Shown: positions 1-11,664 of the stretch, piece by piece | How the letters are laid out: every line of letters starts with the position of its first letter | How positions within the stretch are numbered: the first letter of the stretch is position 1 | Assembly: GCA_963920705.1 (NCBI GenBank) | Contig: OY987230.1 | Span: 13,107,320-13,171,319, forward strand | Reading direction: 5' to 3' | Origin: Odiellus spinosus | Taxonomy: Eukaryota > Arthropoda > Arachnida > Opiliones > Phalangiidae | DNA: 64,000 bases | Made by a program: the position numbers and the translations under genes | The notes under the pieces: model-generated | What the model was told of the DNA's origin: nothing | The model's input: the letters and a program-made list of their open reading frames with translations, nothing else | Database searches by the model: none

Positions 1-419
1 TATCTTGGTAATACTTGGTTCATAACGTATCTTGGTAATACTTGGTTCATAACGTATCTTGGTAATACTTGGTTCATAACGTATCTTGGTAATACTTGGT
101 TCATAACGTATCTTGGTTATACTTGGTTCATAACGTATCTTGGTAATACTTGGTTCATAACTTATCTTGGTAATACTTGGTTCATAACTTATCTTGGTAA
201 TACTTGGTTCATAACTTATCTTGGTAATACTTGGTTCATAACTTATCATGGTAATACTTGGTTCATAACTTATCTTGGTAATACTTGGTTCATAACTTAT
301 CTTGGTAATACTTGGTTCATAACTTATCTTGGTAATACTTGGTTCATAACTTATCTTGGTAATACTTGGTTCATAACTTATCTTGGTAATACTTGGTTCA
401 TAACTTATCTTGGTAATAC
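1..419. repeat. 27-bp minisatellite, left part
   Basis: About 15 tandem copies of a 27-bp unit beginning TATCTTGGTAATACTTGG. Units differ mainly at one base (AACG early, AACT later), so variants are grouped in blocks, as expected from local unit duplication. The array lies in the intron before the first visible arylsulfatase exon and continues beyond the left edge of the window. Confidence 0.97.
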
Positions 420-834
420 CAGAGGTATATAATAACCCCCTTCGGGGGGAAGTATGAAAGGTAGGCAAAATCGACGAACAACAAGTGCCCGGCGAAATCG
501 CGGCGGATCGACACACCGCTTTACTCCCAAAAAATAGTTGCACCATTTTGAACCTCACTAAATTTTCCCTACGCACACTTCCGGAACTTGCGAGCTGAAG
601 TCAACCTTCGACTCCATTTTAACAGACAGCCTGACTCCTGAGACAGGAAGTTCCAAACACAAATCGAGCCGTCTTGTTTATACAAAGACCATTTACTAGA
701 GTAGCGACATTGAGAAGTCCAGCGCGAGCTAGTGGCCTAGATAGTCAGCAGCGGGCTCTTGTTGTTCGTGATTTTTAGCATTGGTAGTAGGGGCTTTCAT
801 ACTTCCCCCCGAAGGGGGTTATTATATACCTTTG
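420..834. mobile_element. Non-autonomous hAT-like MITE inside the minisatellite
   Basis: Perfect 38-bp inverted terminal repeats (423-460 and 794-831) lie inside slightly degenerate ends, CAGAGGTATA on the left and the complement of CAAAGGTATA on the right. The CA(R)AGGT ends are typical of hAT elements. Each TIR carries its own small hairpin (CCCCCTTCGGGGG), and a second, imperfect inverted segment lies further in (473-492 with about 752-772). The flanks share 7-8 bp (GTAATAC), compatible with a hAT target duplication, but the surrounding repeat supplies the same bases, so this is not proof. There is no transposase ORF. Confidence 0.8.
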
Positions 835-933
835 GTAATACTTGGTTTATAACTTATCTTGGTAATACTTGGTTTATAACTTATCTTGGTAATACTTGGT
901 TTATCACTTATCTTGGTAATACTTGTTTCATAG
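835..933. repeat. 27-bp minisatellite, right part, ending at a splice acceptor
   Basis: About 3.5 further copies of the 27-bp unit, with TTTATAAC instead of TTCATAAC. The last, degenerate copy reads TTGTTTCATAG and ends exactly at the AG used as the 3' splice site of the arylsulfatase exon at 934. The MITE at 420-834 therefore split one array. Confidence 0.93.
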
Positions 934-2318
934 CCTCTATTTTTATATCTGGCCCATCACGGAGTACATCGTGGCAATTTCCAGGAGCCTATGAAAGTTC
1001 CAGAAAAGTACACCAAGCAATTTCTCCATATCCAGAACCACGAACGGAGAGTTTTTGCGGGTAAAATATACTCAGATTGAGTGGGTGACCATATTAATAA
1101 TCGTCCTTTTCTCATAAGGTGCCCTCAAAGCGGTAGACGATTCAATCGGTGAGGTTGTAAAGGAGCTACAGGGCAAAGATATGCTTCGCAACTCTGTCAT
1201 TGTGGTTTCATCAGACAACGGGGCATTCGTCACGAATAAAAGTGGCAGGGCTGGTGGATCCAATTGGCCTCTAAGAGGTCAAAAGAAAACTGCTTTCGAG
1301 GGTGGTATCAAAGCGATTGGTTTCATATGGAGCACCCTACTTAAAAAGACCAGGTACACTTGGCCAGGATTTATGCATATAGCGGATTGGATGCCCACTC
1401 TGTACCACATTGCGGGTTAAGTTTCCAGTACTAGCTACTATTAAAATTGATTAGGCCACTCTAATTATTTAAAAACTATCCAATAATAGGTGGTAATAGT
1501 TCTAAACTGGAAAACCTGGATAGCTACGACATGTGGGAAGCCATTTCAAGTAATGGCGTGTCACCCAGAAGAGAATCTCTGGTATCGTGGGACTTTAAAT
1601 ACCAATCCATGGCTGTGAGATACGGCGATTACAAACTAATACAGGGAATTTTAGAATTCAAAGCGGACGGTGAATGGTCAAGACCTTTAGACTATGGGAT
1701 GGACTATGGTCCAATTGATACCGGCAATAACTCGCATACAGACATAGCTTTAAAGGATATGTATCATGGCTCAAAACCGAAAGCTCCCATGGTAATCTTA
1801 AAAATAAATTGTGGTCAGAGAACAAACGAAGACCTGGAGTGCGATTTAAACCAAGGAATGTGTCTGTTCAACTTGAAAGAGGACCCGTGCGAATTCAATA
1901 ACATAATCAGCGTAAAACCCGATGTCAGTATTTACCATTCAATTAAGAACTTAAGTTCCATTAGAAGTTTATTAAAAAACCCTTTCAGAGAAGGGGGAGG
2001 GCCAAGATTTTAAATCATAAAAAAACAAACTTCCAGACCACCTATATGTTTACATCATTTTACTTGACCTACAATCAAGAGCTGTAAGGTCCCATGGCCA
2101 TAGCTCTTTGACTGACTATAGAACAAAAAAAGTCCATTTCCTATTTGTCGAATATTTTAAAATATATTACACATGAAGGCAGCCTGCAGCCAAGGTTTCT
2201 ATGCCTGCAGGTCTAACGGACGAATACTATATCCCTAACTAACCTTCAAGCAAATTATAAGAGAAAGCCTCCAAATCTTTAGGAATCCCTCTTTCCAAAA
2301 AAAAAAAAAAAAAAAAAA

Positions 2319-2377
<59 letters not shown>

Positions 2378-2653
2378 TAATAATAACATAAGAAAAAGGC
2401 CATATTTATTTTTCTTATGTTATTAGTGATTTCTCTTGCTCTAGGGCATCTTGGAAATTCGCTACAAATTTAATGTTTTCTATTTGTTTCACAGGTAAAA
2501 GCTTATCTTTTTAGTACTCTACAAAGTTATCATCGGAAATCTGTTCCAGAAAGAATATTAAATCCACCCTATGATTATTTGTCAAATCCGGAGCTACATA
2601 ATGGAGTTTGGGAATCATGGTTGAACAACCCAATAACCACATTGTCATGTTAA
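934..2653 (+). CDS. Arylsulfatase B-like sulfatase, 3' part (four exons)
   Basis: Exons 934-1060, 1119-1415, 1490-1923 and 2495-2653 join in phase to 338 residues and a TAA stop. The family removes sulfate esters from substrates such as dermatan or chondroitin sulfate in lysosomes, or acts as a secreted sulfatase. Seen in order: PLFLYLAHHGVH (substrate and active-site region), ALDDSIG-like ALKAVDDSIG, VVSSDNGA (the Asp-Asn pair that binds the active-site Ca2+ in this family), NWPLRGQKKTAFEGG with the lysine that contacts sulfate, FMHIADWMPTLYHIAG, then the C-terminal signature CLFNLKEDPCEFNN and a final GVWESWL. The N-terminal third, including the Cys that becomes formylglycine, lies left of the window; the usual length is about 530 residues. 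The third exon must end at 1923 (donor GTCAGT), because reading on gives a non-family tail and an early stop. AATAAA overlaps the stop codon. Arylsulfatase I or J cannot be excluded. Confidence 0.9.
2298..2386. repeat. Poly-A tract followed by (TAA)n microsatellite
   Basis: A run of about 24 A is followed by about 20 TAA/AAT units inside the last arylsulfatase intron (1924-2494). It could be the tail of an old retroposed sequence, but no body of such an element is recognisable upstream. Confidence 0.9.
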
Positions 2654-4454
2654 TAAACTGATATGATAATGATATTGGTTAAAGATAAAGATTTTATATA
2701 TGACGAAAGTAAATAGGTTAAGCAGTATCCAAGTTATTTTGGGAGGCGTCACTTTTTAGATTTTTTTCCCCGCCTTACAATTTTCGTGCTCTTGGTGGGA
2801 AACTGCGGATGAATACAAGAAATCCCGAGAAAAAGGCTTGGACTAAATGAAAAGTTTAAGCGTGAGCTTGTTTTTTATGTCCAAGGGCTGTCTTACACTA
2901 GTAGGGCTTATCTGCTTCTACCTATTTATTTCTGTTATGGTATACAAAGCAGTTTCGCGTTAAATATCCAATATTTTAAAGGGTGTAACCGTGGAGTACT
3001 TTATCTAGAACCTTCTCAATCATTTCAATTTCGCTTTCATTCCACGGAAGGCCTACTTTCGCTTCTTCTTTAAGGTTTAGATATATTAATATTAATTTCC
3101 TTTATATAAATATTTCCTCTGGGAATTGGGATTCATCTATTTAAAAGACCCCAAGAAAGGATATGAGAGTTAAATTTGCGATGGCTTACCCTGTCTTTTG
3201 AAATGGTCTCTTACTAGAATAATGCGGCCATTCTTGGACGGTTAGAGATTAGGCTTACTAACAGAAAGGGACTTCTCCATGAATGCTTGTTTTTCTTTCT
3301 TAATATCCGTTTAGAAATTCTAAGTTTATTACACGACTCTCTTTATATCTAATTTTTCGATTCAAATTAATAATGTGAAAGACAACGTCCACGAAATTAT
3401 ATCCAAACCTTATCTTACAGGAATCCCACAGACCCACAAGAAATATTAGACAACTGACTTTTTTGTCCTTATAAAAATTATTCGTTGAGGAGAAAGGATA
3501 CCAGAGGGCGCCACTAGATTTTAAGTTTCTTAAATTCTCCCCTCCCCCCCTCCCGGGAATATTTCAAAAATATTTTTAGGCATTTTTTAATAAAGTTAAG
3601 AAATTGTATAATTTGATGTTTTTTAAACTAGTATATGTTGTGATGCCGCTGAAAATTCGTCATTGAAATAGCGAGTGAACCAAAATACGTTTGTTAGAAA
3701 TAGTGCACTTTAAATTTAGTAAACTAACGCGTGAAGTTGTGAACTATGATATTTCAATGGTATCAACTAACTTTTCTAAAATTTATTCGAATTTAGCCTT
3801 AGCAAGTCTACTTCTGTAACTTTGAAAATTAACTGTAAATGTTTCTAAACCTTTGGAGAGTTTTAATACTTTTTTACGTATCTTATAACAGTCGAGATCA
3901 TTTAAAAATAACTTGTTATAAGAGTATGCCTAGTATCTCTTTCTTATGATACATGTAACATCAGTTTTATGACGAGACAATTTTAATTTTGCATCAAAAC
4001 AACAACGTCAAAATCATTGGTTTCAATATATTATCATATAACGGTTAAATGTTTAATTGGAAAACACTTAATTTGAATAATAATTAAAGATATTGTAAGA
4101 AACTTTCTTCAACATCAGAATTAAAATAAAGCTTTATTGTTTGACTTATGACCAGATATTGTAATTTTTTTTCCTTTTAGTTTTAAAATAAAATTTACGT
4201 AAAAGGCACATAGGTAAATTAATTTTAAACTTTGCGAGTATTTTAGTCGTTTAATAGCAACAAAAACCAGAACTAGTTTGTGACCAGACTTTAAATCCAT
4301 CTTTAAGAGTTTTTCTGCGGAATCTTTACAGTAATCTGTTTAGAAATCGATAAACTTCAATTTCTCAATCATAAACGAATTACTACATATATTAATTAAG
4401 TTTCAATTAATTCCAAATGTAGTCACATTCGAAATGAATTAAACTCAAATAATC
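2654..4454. other. Intergenic region between convergent genes
   Basis: About 1.8 kb separates the arylsulfatase stop from the end of ALDH copy A. No convincing ORF or RNA gene is seen. It must hold both 3' UTRs; a - strand AATAAA (4133-4138) lies about 320 nt past the ALDH A stop and is a candidate poly(A) signal. A short C/T-rich stretch occurs at 3538-3556. Confidence 0.7.
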
Positions 4455-7400
4455 TCACGTTATTACCGTTTTAACTTCCGTAAATTCGTGTAAAGCATCC
4501 TCACCGCTACACGTATTTAAATGTTCAACAAATTAATATATAGAAACAACTTATTCGTAATGAAGTTATAAAAAAAGTTTCTTACAATTCTCGGCCATGT
4601 CCTGAGCTCTTAAATCCTCCGAAAGGAGTTTGCGGAAATATAGTCAAAAAACAGTTGACCCTTTTTACGTAAATTCATACCACCCAAAAGTGTTAGTAAG
4701 TTAGCAGAAATAGATGAACCGAAATTATCAACGAGAGCTTAGATTGGGAAATGCATTTTATTTGGAGTGAATGGGGAGGGTAAGCACTGGGGGAATGGGC
4801 TTCCTCGGCCTCAAGGAAATACCGAGGAGGATCTTGGGAAACTGATCGCCCACGTAGCGACGGCTGCAAACCAAGCCAGGTGGCGCATTCAACGTTTCTC
4901 GGCTAGGCGAAATTCCGAGGGGGAGGTGGCTACAACTGTTGTCTAAGTGAGGGGAAACGGAGAACTTGCCTGTGGCGTTAGAGGAATAGCTCGTTGATAA
5001 TTTCGGTTCATCTATTTCTGAAGTTAGTAATGAGAAATTAATTTGTAATGGGTCCAAATCAGGATATGACATCAATAACCAGGTTTTACTAAAAACGATT
5101 TCTAAAATTAAGATTAAGCTAGCAACGTCATTTCTTTTGGCTCAAAGTAATTAAAAATGTTACGTCATTAATTCATCATAACCAACAAAATATCAGTATC
5201 CGATTACTTCGAAAGGTTAGATTACCAATTACAATTATTAGACTATCAATTACAAGTAATCTAGAGGGTGAATCAGCGCAAGTTTGCTTTTAAGATTTAA
5301 ACATAACTTTCATTTAGTCTTTTGGGTCAAAATTTGTGAATAAAAACAGGCATCAGCAATGCCATCTAAAATTATTGGTAAAAAACAGTTGCGAAACTGA
5401 TCTATCAGCAAAACCTTGATTCGTAATAATTGCCATATTGATTCAGACCCTATCTAGTAAAAACCTCACTCACCATAAAGTACCGGCTCGTACGGCGCTA
5501 GAATACATCAAGGCTTTGTTGATATCGGAGGTAAAAACACCAGCGGCTAAACCGTACGTCGTGTCGTTAGATTTTTCAATAACTTCCTCCAAAGTTTTGA
5601 ACTTTATCAGTTGTTGAACTGGTCCAAAAATTTCCTCCCGGGCGATTCTCATATTCTCTTTAACTCCAGAGAAAACGGTGGGTTCGATAAAGTATCCTTT
5701 AACGTTGGAGAGACGATTTCCGCCACATTCAACTTTGGCTCCCTCTTTCTTGCCAGATTCGATCAACTCAAGAATTTTCTTAAACTGTTCATTATCAACC
5801 TGAAATTAAAATTATAATTAAAAACCAAAAATTCTTAACACGAAACCTATTGATTTTTAATACAACAAACCTGAGGTCCTTGTTCGGTTTTAAGCGATAA
5901 TGGATCACCCACAACTCTTTTAGCAGCCAATTCTCGACTTTTAGTGACAAATTCATCGTAGATTGATTCTTCTACGTAAGTTCGAGAGCCAGCGCAGCAA
6001 ACTTGCCCTTGATTAAAGAAAACAGCTTCGTGCGCTGCTTTTACAGCTTCGTCCACTATGGATTAGATAACACGTCAAATTGTACTAATTTTATTTAACA
6101 CCTAAAGTTAGACTTGGCTCGAGAATTAGCCCCCCCCCCCCCTCAAACTTATCTTTCTAAGAAAGCTAAGAAGGGCATGCGAATACTAGTTTCAGAGTAT
6201 TTGTTTTCTTACTCTGCCGCCTAAAGCTCAAAAGTTGAGAGCGAGTACAAGGCTTAACAATTTATTAAAAACATTATCAAAACCCGCCAAAGTCTTGACT
6301 CTTCATACTTTTCATAGTAAATCAAGATTAATAGTTTTTAGACTTTGTTTAAGAAATTTATACCATCCACCTTGGGCCTGAGTGTTATACTCCCTTTAAA
6401 TTTGATTAGACTGCTTATGTCTCTTATGGTAGGCCATATAGAAAACATTTCCAGAGGGGAGCTCGTTCTTGAGATGAGGGCTCCAATAAGTTCAAATCTT
6501 AACAATTAATTAACTTACGATTGGCATCAGCGAAGACAACTAAAGGACTTTTTCCACCCATTTCCAGCGTGACTCTTTTAGCGTTAGACTTTCCAGCACT
6601 TTCTTGAATAATCTTTCCCACTTCGGTCGAACCGGTAAACGACACCAAATCAATTTCCAAGTGAGAGGAAATAGCTCCTCCCGCTGTTGGGCCGAAACCA
6701 GGGATGATGTTTACAACTCCTGGTGGGAATCCAGCTTCTTTGACTAGCGAGGCAAAATACAAGGCGGTCAATGGAGATTGTTCGGCTGGTTTGATAATAA
6801 CAACGTTGCCAGCGGCTAAAGCAGGCCCAGTTTTAACCGCGACTATGGTTAGTGGAAAATTCCACTGTAAAAAGTAAACTATTTAGTCAAATAACTATGC
6901 ACTTTAGTAAACAATGTCGAGTCTTACAGGTAATATCAATCCACATATTCCCACTGGTTCTATTCGAGTCATGGAGAATATATCACCATCAGCCGGAATA
7001 GTTTTGCCATGAATCTTATCAGCGTATCCTGCGTAGTAACGAAGAACATTGACCGTAGTTCCCATATCCTGGATAGATTGGGCCAGTGGCTTTCCATTGT
7101 TCGTGGTTTCTAGTTTCTGAAAACAATCAAATTAAAACTAAGTATTCTTCCTTACGACTGATTTCACCCTTTCAACTTACACTTAAGTAGTCACTGTCTC
7201 TTTCAACAAGATCGGCTAGTTTGTAAAGTAGCCTTCCTCGAGCAGAGGCATCCATTGTTCTCCATGGTGAACCACGTTTGAAGGCCTCTTTCGCACTTTC
7301 TACAGCAAGATCAACTTCGTATTTATCCCCTTCTTGAACGTCACATATCTTCTCGGCCGTTGCAGGATTAATTGCTGAGAAAACTTTCCCAGATTTGGAA

Positions 7401-7658
7401 TTAACGAATTCATTATTGATGAAAATCTATAATGATAAATATTGCTTAAGTTTTTCTCTATCATCTTCCTGACCTTCTTCAGCTGTTTAGTGACCAAGGT
7501 CCATTTTTATCTATAGCTCTTTCTTTGAACATTTCATCTTGAAAAAGGTAATCTCATTCATTATAAAAGTATAATGAATTGTTAAAGCTAATTTCATATT
7601 AATTTAATCTCAATTTTATTACACGAACCTGAGTATATTTTACTTCAACCGAAGCCAT
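4455..7658 (-). CDS. Aldh: Aldehyde dehydrogenase, ALDH1/2-type, copy A
   Basis: Eight exons on the - strand: 7629-7658, 7181-7426, 6928-7116, 6519-6864, 5871-6055, 5474-5799, 4586-4660 and 4455-4506. They join in phase to 482 residues, close to the family norm of about 500. The enzyme oxidises aldehydes to acids with NAD(P)+. Without a targeting sequence (start [10 protein letters not shown]) it should be cytosolic. Seen: PWNFPL with the oxyanion Asn near residue 157, the cofactor loop FTGSTEVG (231-238), the general base Glu in LEMGG (256), catalytic Cys 290 in [11 protein letters not shown], and EEIFGPV near 387. The residue before the catalytic Cys is Val, where copies B and C have Cys. 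The last exon, ending [10 protein letters not shown] and TGA, was found from the required phase. A MITE (4705-5020) sits in the intron before the seventh exon. Substrate (retinal, acetaldehyde, lipid aldehydes) cannot be read from sequence. Confidence 0.93.
4705..5020. mobile_element. MITE with 31-bp TIRs and 7-bp target duplication (copy 1)
   Basis: A 316-bp element with about 31-bp inverted ends starting CAGAAATAGATGAACCG, flanked by a perfect 7-bp direct repeat AAGTTAG (4698-4704 and 5021-5027). It is nearly identical to 50956-51272, so the family moved recently. It lies in an intron of ALDH copy A. The 105-residue - strand reading frame inside it is shared only as far as the element is and resembles no protein I know. 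Confidence 0.93.
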
Positions 7659-7800
7659 TGTGCGAGAATGAGACTACTTCAGACTAGGAACAAAGAGTGC
7701 TAATCAGTCGTCTGCAGAAGTACCAAGTGATTGGTGTAGGCGGTTGCCGGCTAATATAAAGATGAAGAAAGGCTCTTATCACACGCCGCTTGGCAGTTCC
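7659..7800 (-). promoter_or_regulatory. Candidate core promoter of ALDH copy A
   Basis: On the - strand a TATA-like CTTTATATTAGCC lies around 7752-7764, about 95-105 bp before the ATG at 7658. This puts a plausible start of transcription near 7730 and a short intron-less leader. The block 7697-7793 is strongly similar to 14658-14754 upstream of copy B, including the TATA-like motif and a CCAAT-bearing stretch (ACACCAATCA). Conservation of a non-coding block across the duplicates supports a regulatory role; the exact start site is inference. Confidence 0.5.
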
Positions 7801-8588
7801 CACCCGAATTTTATTCATCTTTCATAGGCTAGAAAGGGGAGGGGTGATTCAACCCAAGGTTTTTGGATACAATCTACGATTATACTAAGGTGGGGAAGAG
7901 AGGCACAAAATTATAATCAAAAACAAGAGATAAGTGACTAAACAAGGGCGGGCATGTGGATCTACCACTTAACACTGGTACACCCCCCCCCCCCCCCCGC
8001 GTTTTTTATTTGGTTGAAATTGACTCGTCATTGTCTATATAGGAGTAGTAACCTTAAGGTTGTCAGTTAACGTTTTAGTCAAACTCATTAAACAGACTAT
8101 TTTGGGAAATATACAAAATAAATAAAATTTAAAGAGCCATGAAAAATCAAAGATAATGGAGTATGAATAATTTGCCTATTTCTCACACCATTAGCTTTTA
8201 ATATTTTATGATGCAGTGTTCAGTGGTATCTCCAACATACGTCACGAAACTAAGCTAATATATTTTATAATCATATTTTTTTAATCTTCCTATTGTTTTA
8301 TGAAGACTTCATGTTCTACCCCACCTTTTCGGTGTCGAAGTGAATACAATGGATTTAAAAATCGAAATAACACTTTCGTAATCGCATATATCATGACTAG
8401 CCAATTTTTTAGCGCTAAATTGAAGCTATTAAATGACATTGAATTCAAGAAAATATTAGATAAAAAAATTCCAAGGGCATATCACCAGACAAGAGATAGA
8501 AAAATTGCTTATACTGAGTCTGATAACCATGAAATTGGGTATTAGAAATGAAAAACAAAAGATAATGAAACTAGTAGACGGTTATTTT
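7801..8588. other. Intergenic region between ALDH copies A and B
   Basis: No gene recognised. It contains a poly-C run (about 7982-7998). From about 8400 it becomes similar to 15170 onward: this is the left edge of the B/C duplication unit. Confidence 0.7.
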
Positions 8589-8594
8589 TTTATT
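8589..8594 (-). terminator. Poly(A) signal AATAAA of ALDH copy B
   Basis: AATAAA on the - strand, about 75 nt past the stop of the last copy-B exon (8667). The same signal sits at the same distance in copy C (15350-15355), which supports this exon being the last one. Confidence 0.6.
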
Positions 8595-8666
8595 CTGCTG
8601 GTCGTAAAATTAGTTTCAACTTTCAAAGGATATTTAAGAATTTTTTTCCGGCACTTGGATGGTGAT

Positions 8667-11628
8667 CTATAGAGTCAAAACAATTATAATCATTACAACT
8701 TTAATTATGATTGCAATAATATTAATAATCACACTTACAGTTTTAATTTCCGTGTACTCTTTCAAGGCGTCCTCTCCCCTATATCATCAAAATAAAAAAT
8801 TAGAAACGGTACTTGTCACAATATGAATCCTTTACGTAAACTATAATCCCATGACGAAAAACACAGAAGCCAAGACCACGATATTATACACTTAGTCTTG
8901 GTTCCTGTAGTTGTTTCGTGGTCATTGAAACTAATTTCAAAAATCTTACAGTTCTCGTCCATGGCCACTCATTTTGAATCCCCCTAAAATAAATATAACA
9001 ATTATAATTTAAATGTGTCCTATTGTTTTCAAACTACATTTAAATCACTGGGATTTTAAACTTACCAAATGGAGTTTGAGGTGAAAGAGCCAAGAAACAG
9101 TTGATCCTTTAAATATTAATATTCAATAAACCACTTCAAACAGGCAAGGATAGAATTAGTTAAATAAATTAAAATAAACTAACCATAGGGTTCCGGCTCT
9201 AACGGAGCTGGAGTAAGTCAGGGCCTTGTTCATATCAGAAGTGAAAACACCAGCAGCTAACCCGTAGCTAGTGTTGTTGGATTTCTCAATGACTTCTTCC
9301 ATGGTTTTAAACTTGATCAGTTGTTGAACTGGTCCGAAAATTTCTTCCTTGGCTATTCTCATGCTTTCTTCGACATTGGAAAAGACCGTTGGTTGAATGA
9401 AATATCCATTGGAGCCAGGCACTTTATCTCCACCACATTCGACCTTGGCACCTTCCTTCTGGCCGGAATTTATCAAATCCAAGATCTTGGTGAACTGATC
9501 ATTGTCAATCTATACAATTATATTTAAGAATTTAAGATAAAGTTTACGGGTAGGATGTGGTCTTTTGAAAAGTTTCGCAAACTTACTTGGGGTCCTTGTT
9601 GAGTTTTTTCTTGGTATGGGTCACCGACAACTATCTTGCCCGCCAATTCTCTGCTTATCTTGACGAATTCGTCGTAGATTTCTTCTTGAACATAAGTTCT
9701 GCTACCTGTCAATAGTTTGTTTCCATTAACCTATGATTAAAGACAACATTGTAACGCTGGCCAATGTACAAACCTGAGCAGCAGCATTGTCCTTGATTGA
9801 AAAAAACTGCTTCGTGAGCTATTTGGGCTGCCAAGTTCACTATATAAAAATGATAAAATTTAAAAATCTCTTTATTCAATAATTATAAACGATCTATTCA
9901 AAATAAACGAAAACATACAGTCAGCATCGGCAAAAACCACCAAAGGACTCTTTCCGCCCATTTCCAAGGTTACCCTCTTTGCATTAGACTTGCCAGCAGT
10001 TTCTTGAATAATCTTGCCAACCTAAAAGGGAAAACCCGTAATTCGACTTGAAAACATATTGCACAGAAAACTATCTATTAATTTTCGTAGTCGTACCTCG
10101 GTAGAACCGGTAAAGGAAACGTGGTCAACCTCAAGATGGGACGTGATTGCTCCACCAGCGGTGGGCCCGTATCCCGGAATGACACTTATAACACCATCAG
10201 GGAACCCAGCTTCCTTGGTCAAGGCAGCGATGTACAAAGCGGTCAAGGGTGTCTGTTCGGCCGGCTTGATGATAACAACGTTACCAGCCGCCAAAGCGGG
10301 GGAAATCTTGTGGGTTACATCCATAACTGGGAAGTTCCACTACAAACTTTTGACGTTAAAGTAAACTAAAGAGAACTTCAGTTGTAAAAGTTACCGGTAA
10401 GATCAGTCCGCAAAGTCCAACGGGTTCGATTTTGGTTAAAGAGAAGATTTTTCCATCTGAAGATTAATCGGATTAATGATAAGTTGTGAAAGATATAATA
10501 GGTCATTTAGGTACCGGCTGGAATGGTTTTTCCATGGATTTTATCAGCGTAGCCGGCGAAGTATCGCACATTACGGATTGCAACATCGATGTCCATTCGA
10601 GCTTGAAGCAATGTTTTGCCATTGTTCAGGGTTTCAAGTTTCTATAATTTTAAAGGTTAATTTAATATTGGTAAAGTAAGTTCAAGTTGGCCTAACTTAT
10701 TTGAGATTTTGGTAAATTATCTAGTGTTTAGGAGTCTATGAATTTATTTATGCACAATGCACTCGTGAATGTAAAACAATGGCATCAGTGTCAAAAATAT
10801 TTTTTTTTCCTTTAACTACCGTTTCTCCTCAAGCTTGGTCAACAGAAGGCCGTGTGTCGTCCCTTTACCATGTTGAAATAAAATACAATCTAGTTTTGAG
10901 GCAGTGATGGTACAAAGGCTATGGCCTAAGGAACCACAAAATATTATTGTGTTACTAATAGCTCATCTACTGGCTTAGAGGCAATTTAGCTTTGCTAGTG
11001 CATTGAGTTTGAACTCATGTGAATTCCGAGTTCACCTTTGCTAGTACAAAGAGTTAAAAAAAGGGAAAACCTAAGTTCGCCAGTGTCTAACCCACCGCTC
11101 GCCTTCTAGTCAGTCAGTTGAATCTAAGCGAACTAGATTATTTTTCAAGGGTCAGTTGGACACAGCAAGTTTCTTCTCTACAAGGTTTAATATTTTGTTT
11201 CAATCCGCTTGAACTTTTCCTGACCACTTCTCTTGAAAATATACTCTTTCGAAAAGCTTGGGGCGCTCGATTACGAATAGTAAACCAGGTTTTAAGTTGT
11301 AAGCGTTTAGTGGAATCAGTATTAAGTTGGTGAATAATCAAGCGAAGGATATGCATTATATGATAATTATTTCTTACAGCCAAATAATTGGCGTCACGTT
11401 CGATTAAATCGGCTAATTTATAGATGAGACGTCCTCTGGCCGAAGCGTCCATGGTTCTCCAAGGTGAACCCAACTTGAAAGCCGCTTTGGCAGCCGCTAC
11501 GGCTTGTTCAACCTCGAATTTGTCACCTTCTTGAACGTCACATATCTTTTCGGCCGTTGAAGGATTCAAAGCTGGAAATACTTTGCCACTTTTAGAGTCG
11601 ACAAATTCGTTGTTAATAAAGATCTATG

Positions 11629-11664
<36 letters not shown>

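Noticed and set aside
759..1064. A 101-codon + strand ORF over the MITE end and minisatellite
   Set aside because: It runs through repeat units and reads the arylsulfatase exon in the wrong frame; the true frame gives PLFLYLAHH.
8950..8983. ALDH B and C ending at GREL followed by an in-frame TAA as truncated enzymes
   Set aside because: The TAA is part of a splice donor (CT then GTAAGA). In all three genes the next exon continues in phase with GEDAL.
10059..10369. Overlapping + strand ORFs in the ALDH exons (also 16801-17208 and 9321-9527)
   Set aside because: They are antisense shadows of ALDH exons 4 and 6, which show clear family motifs on the - strand.
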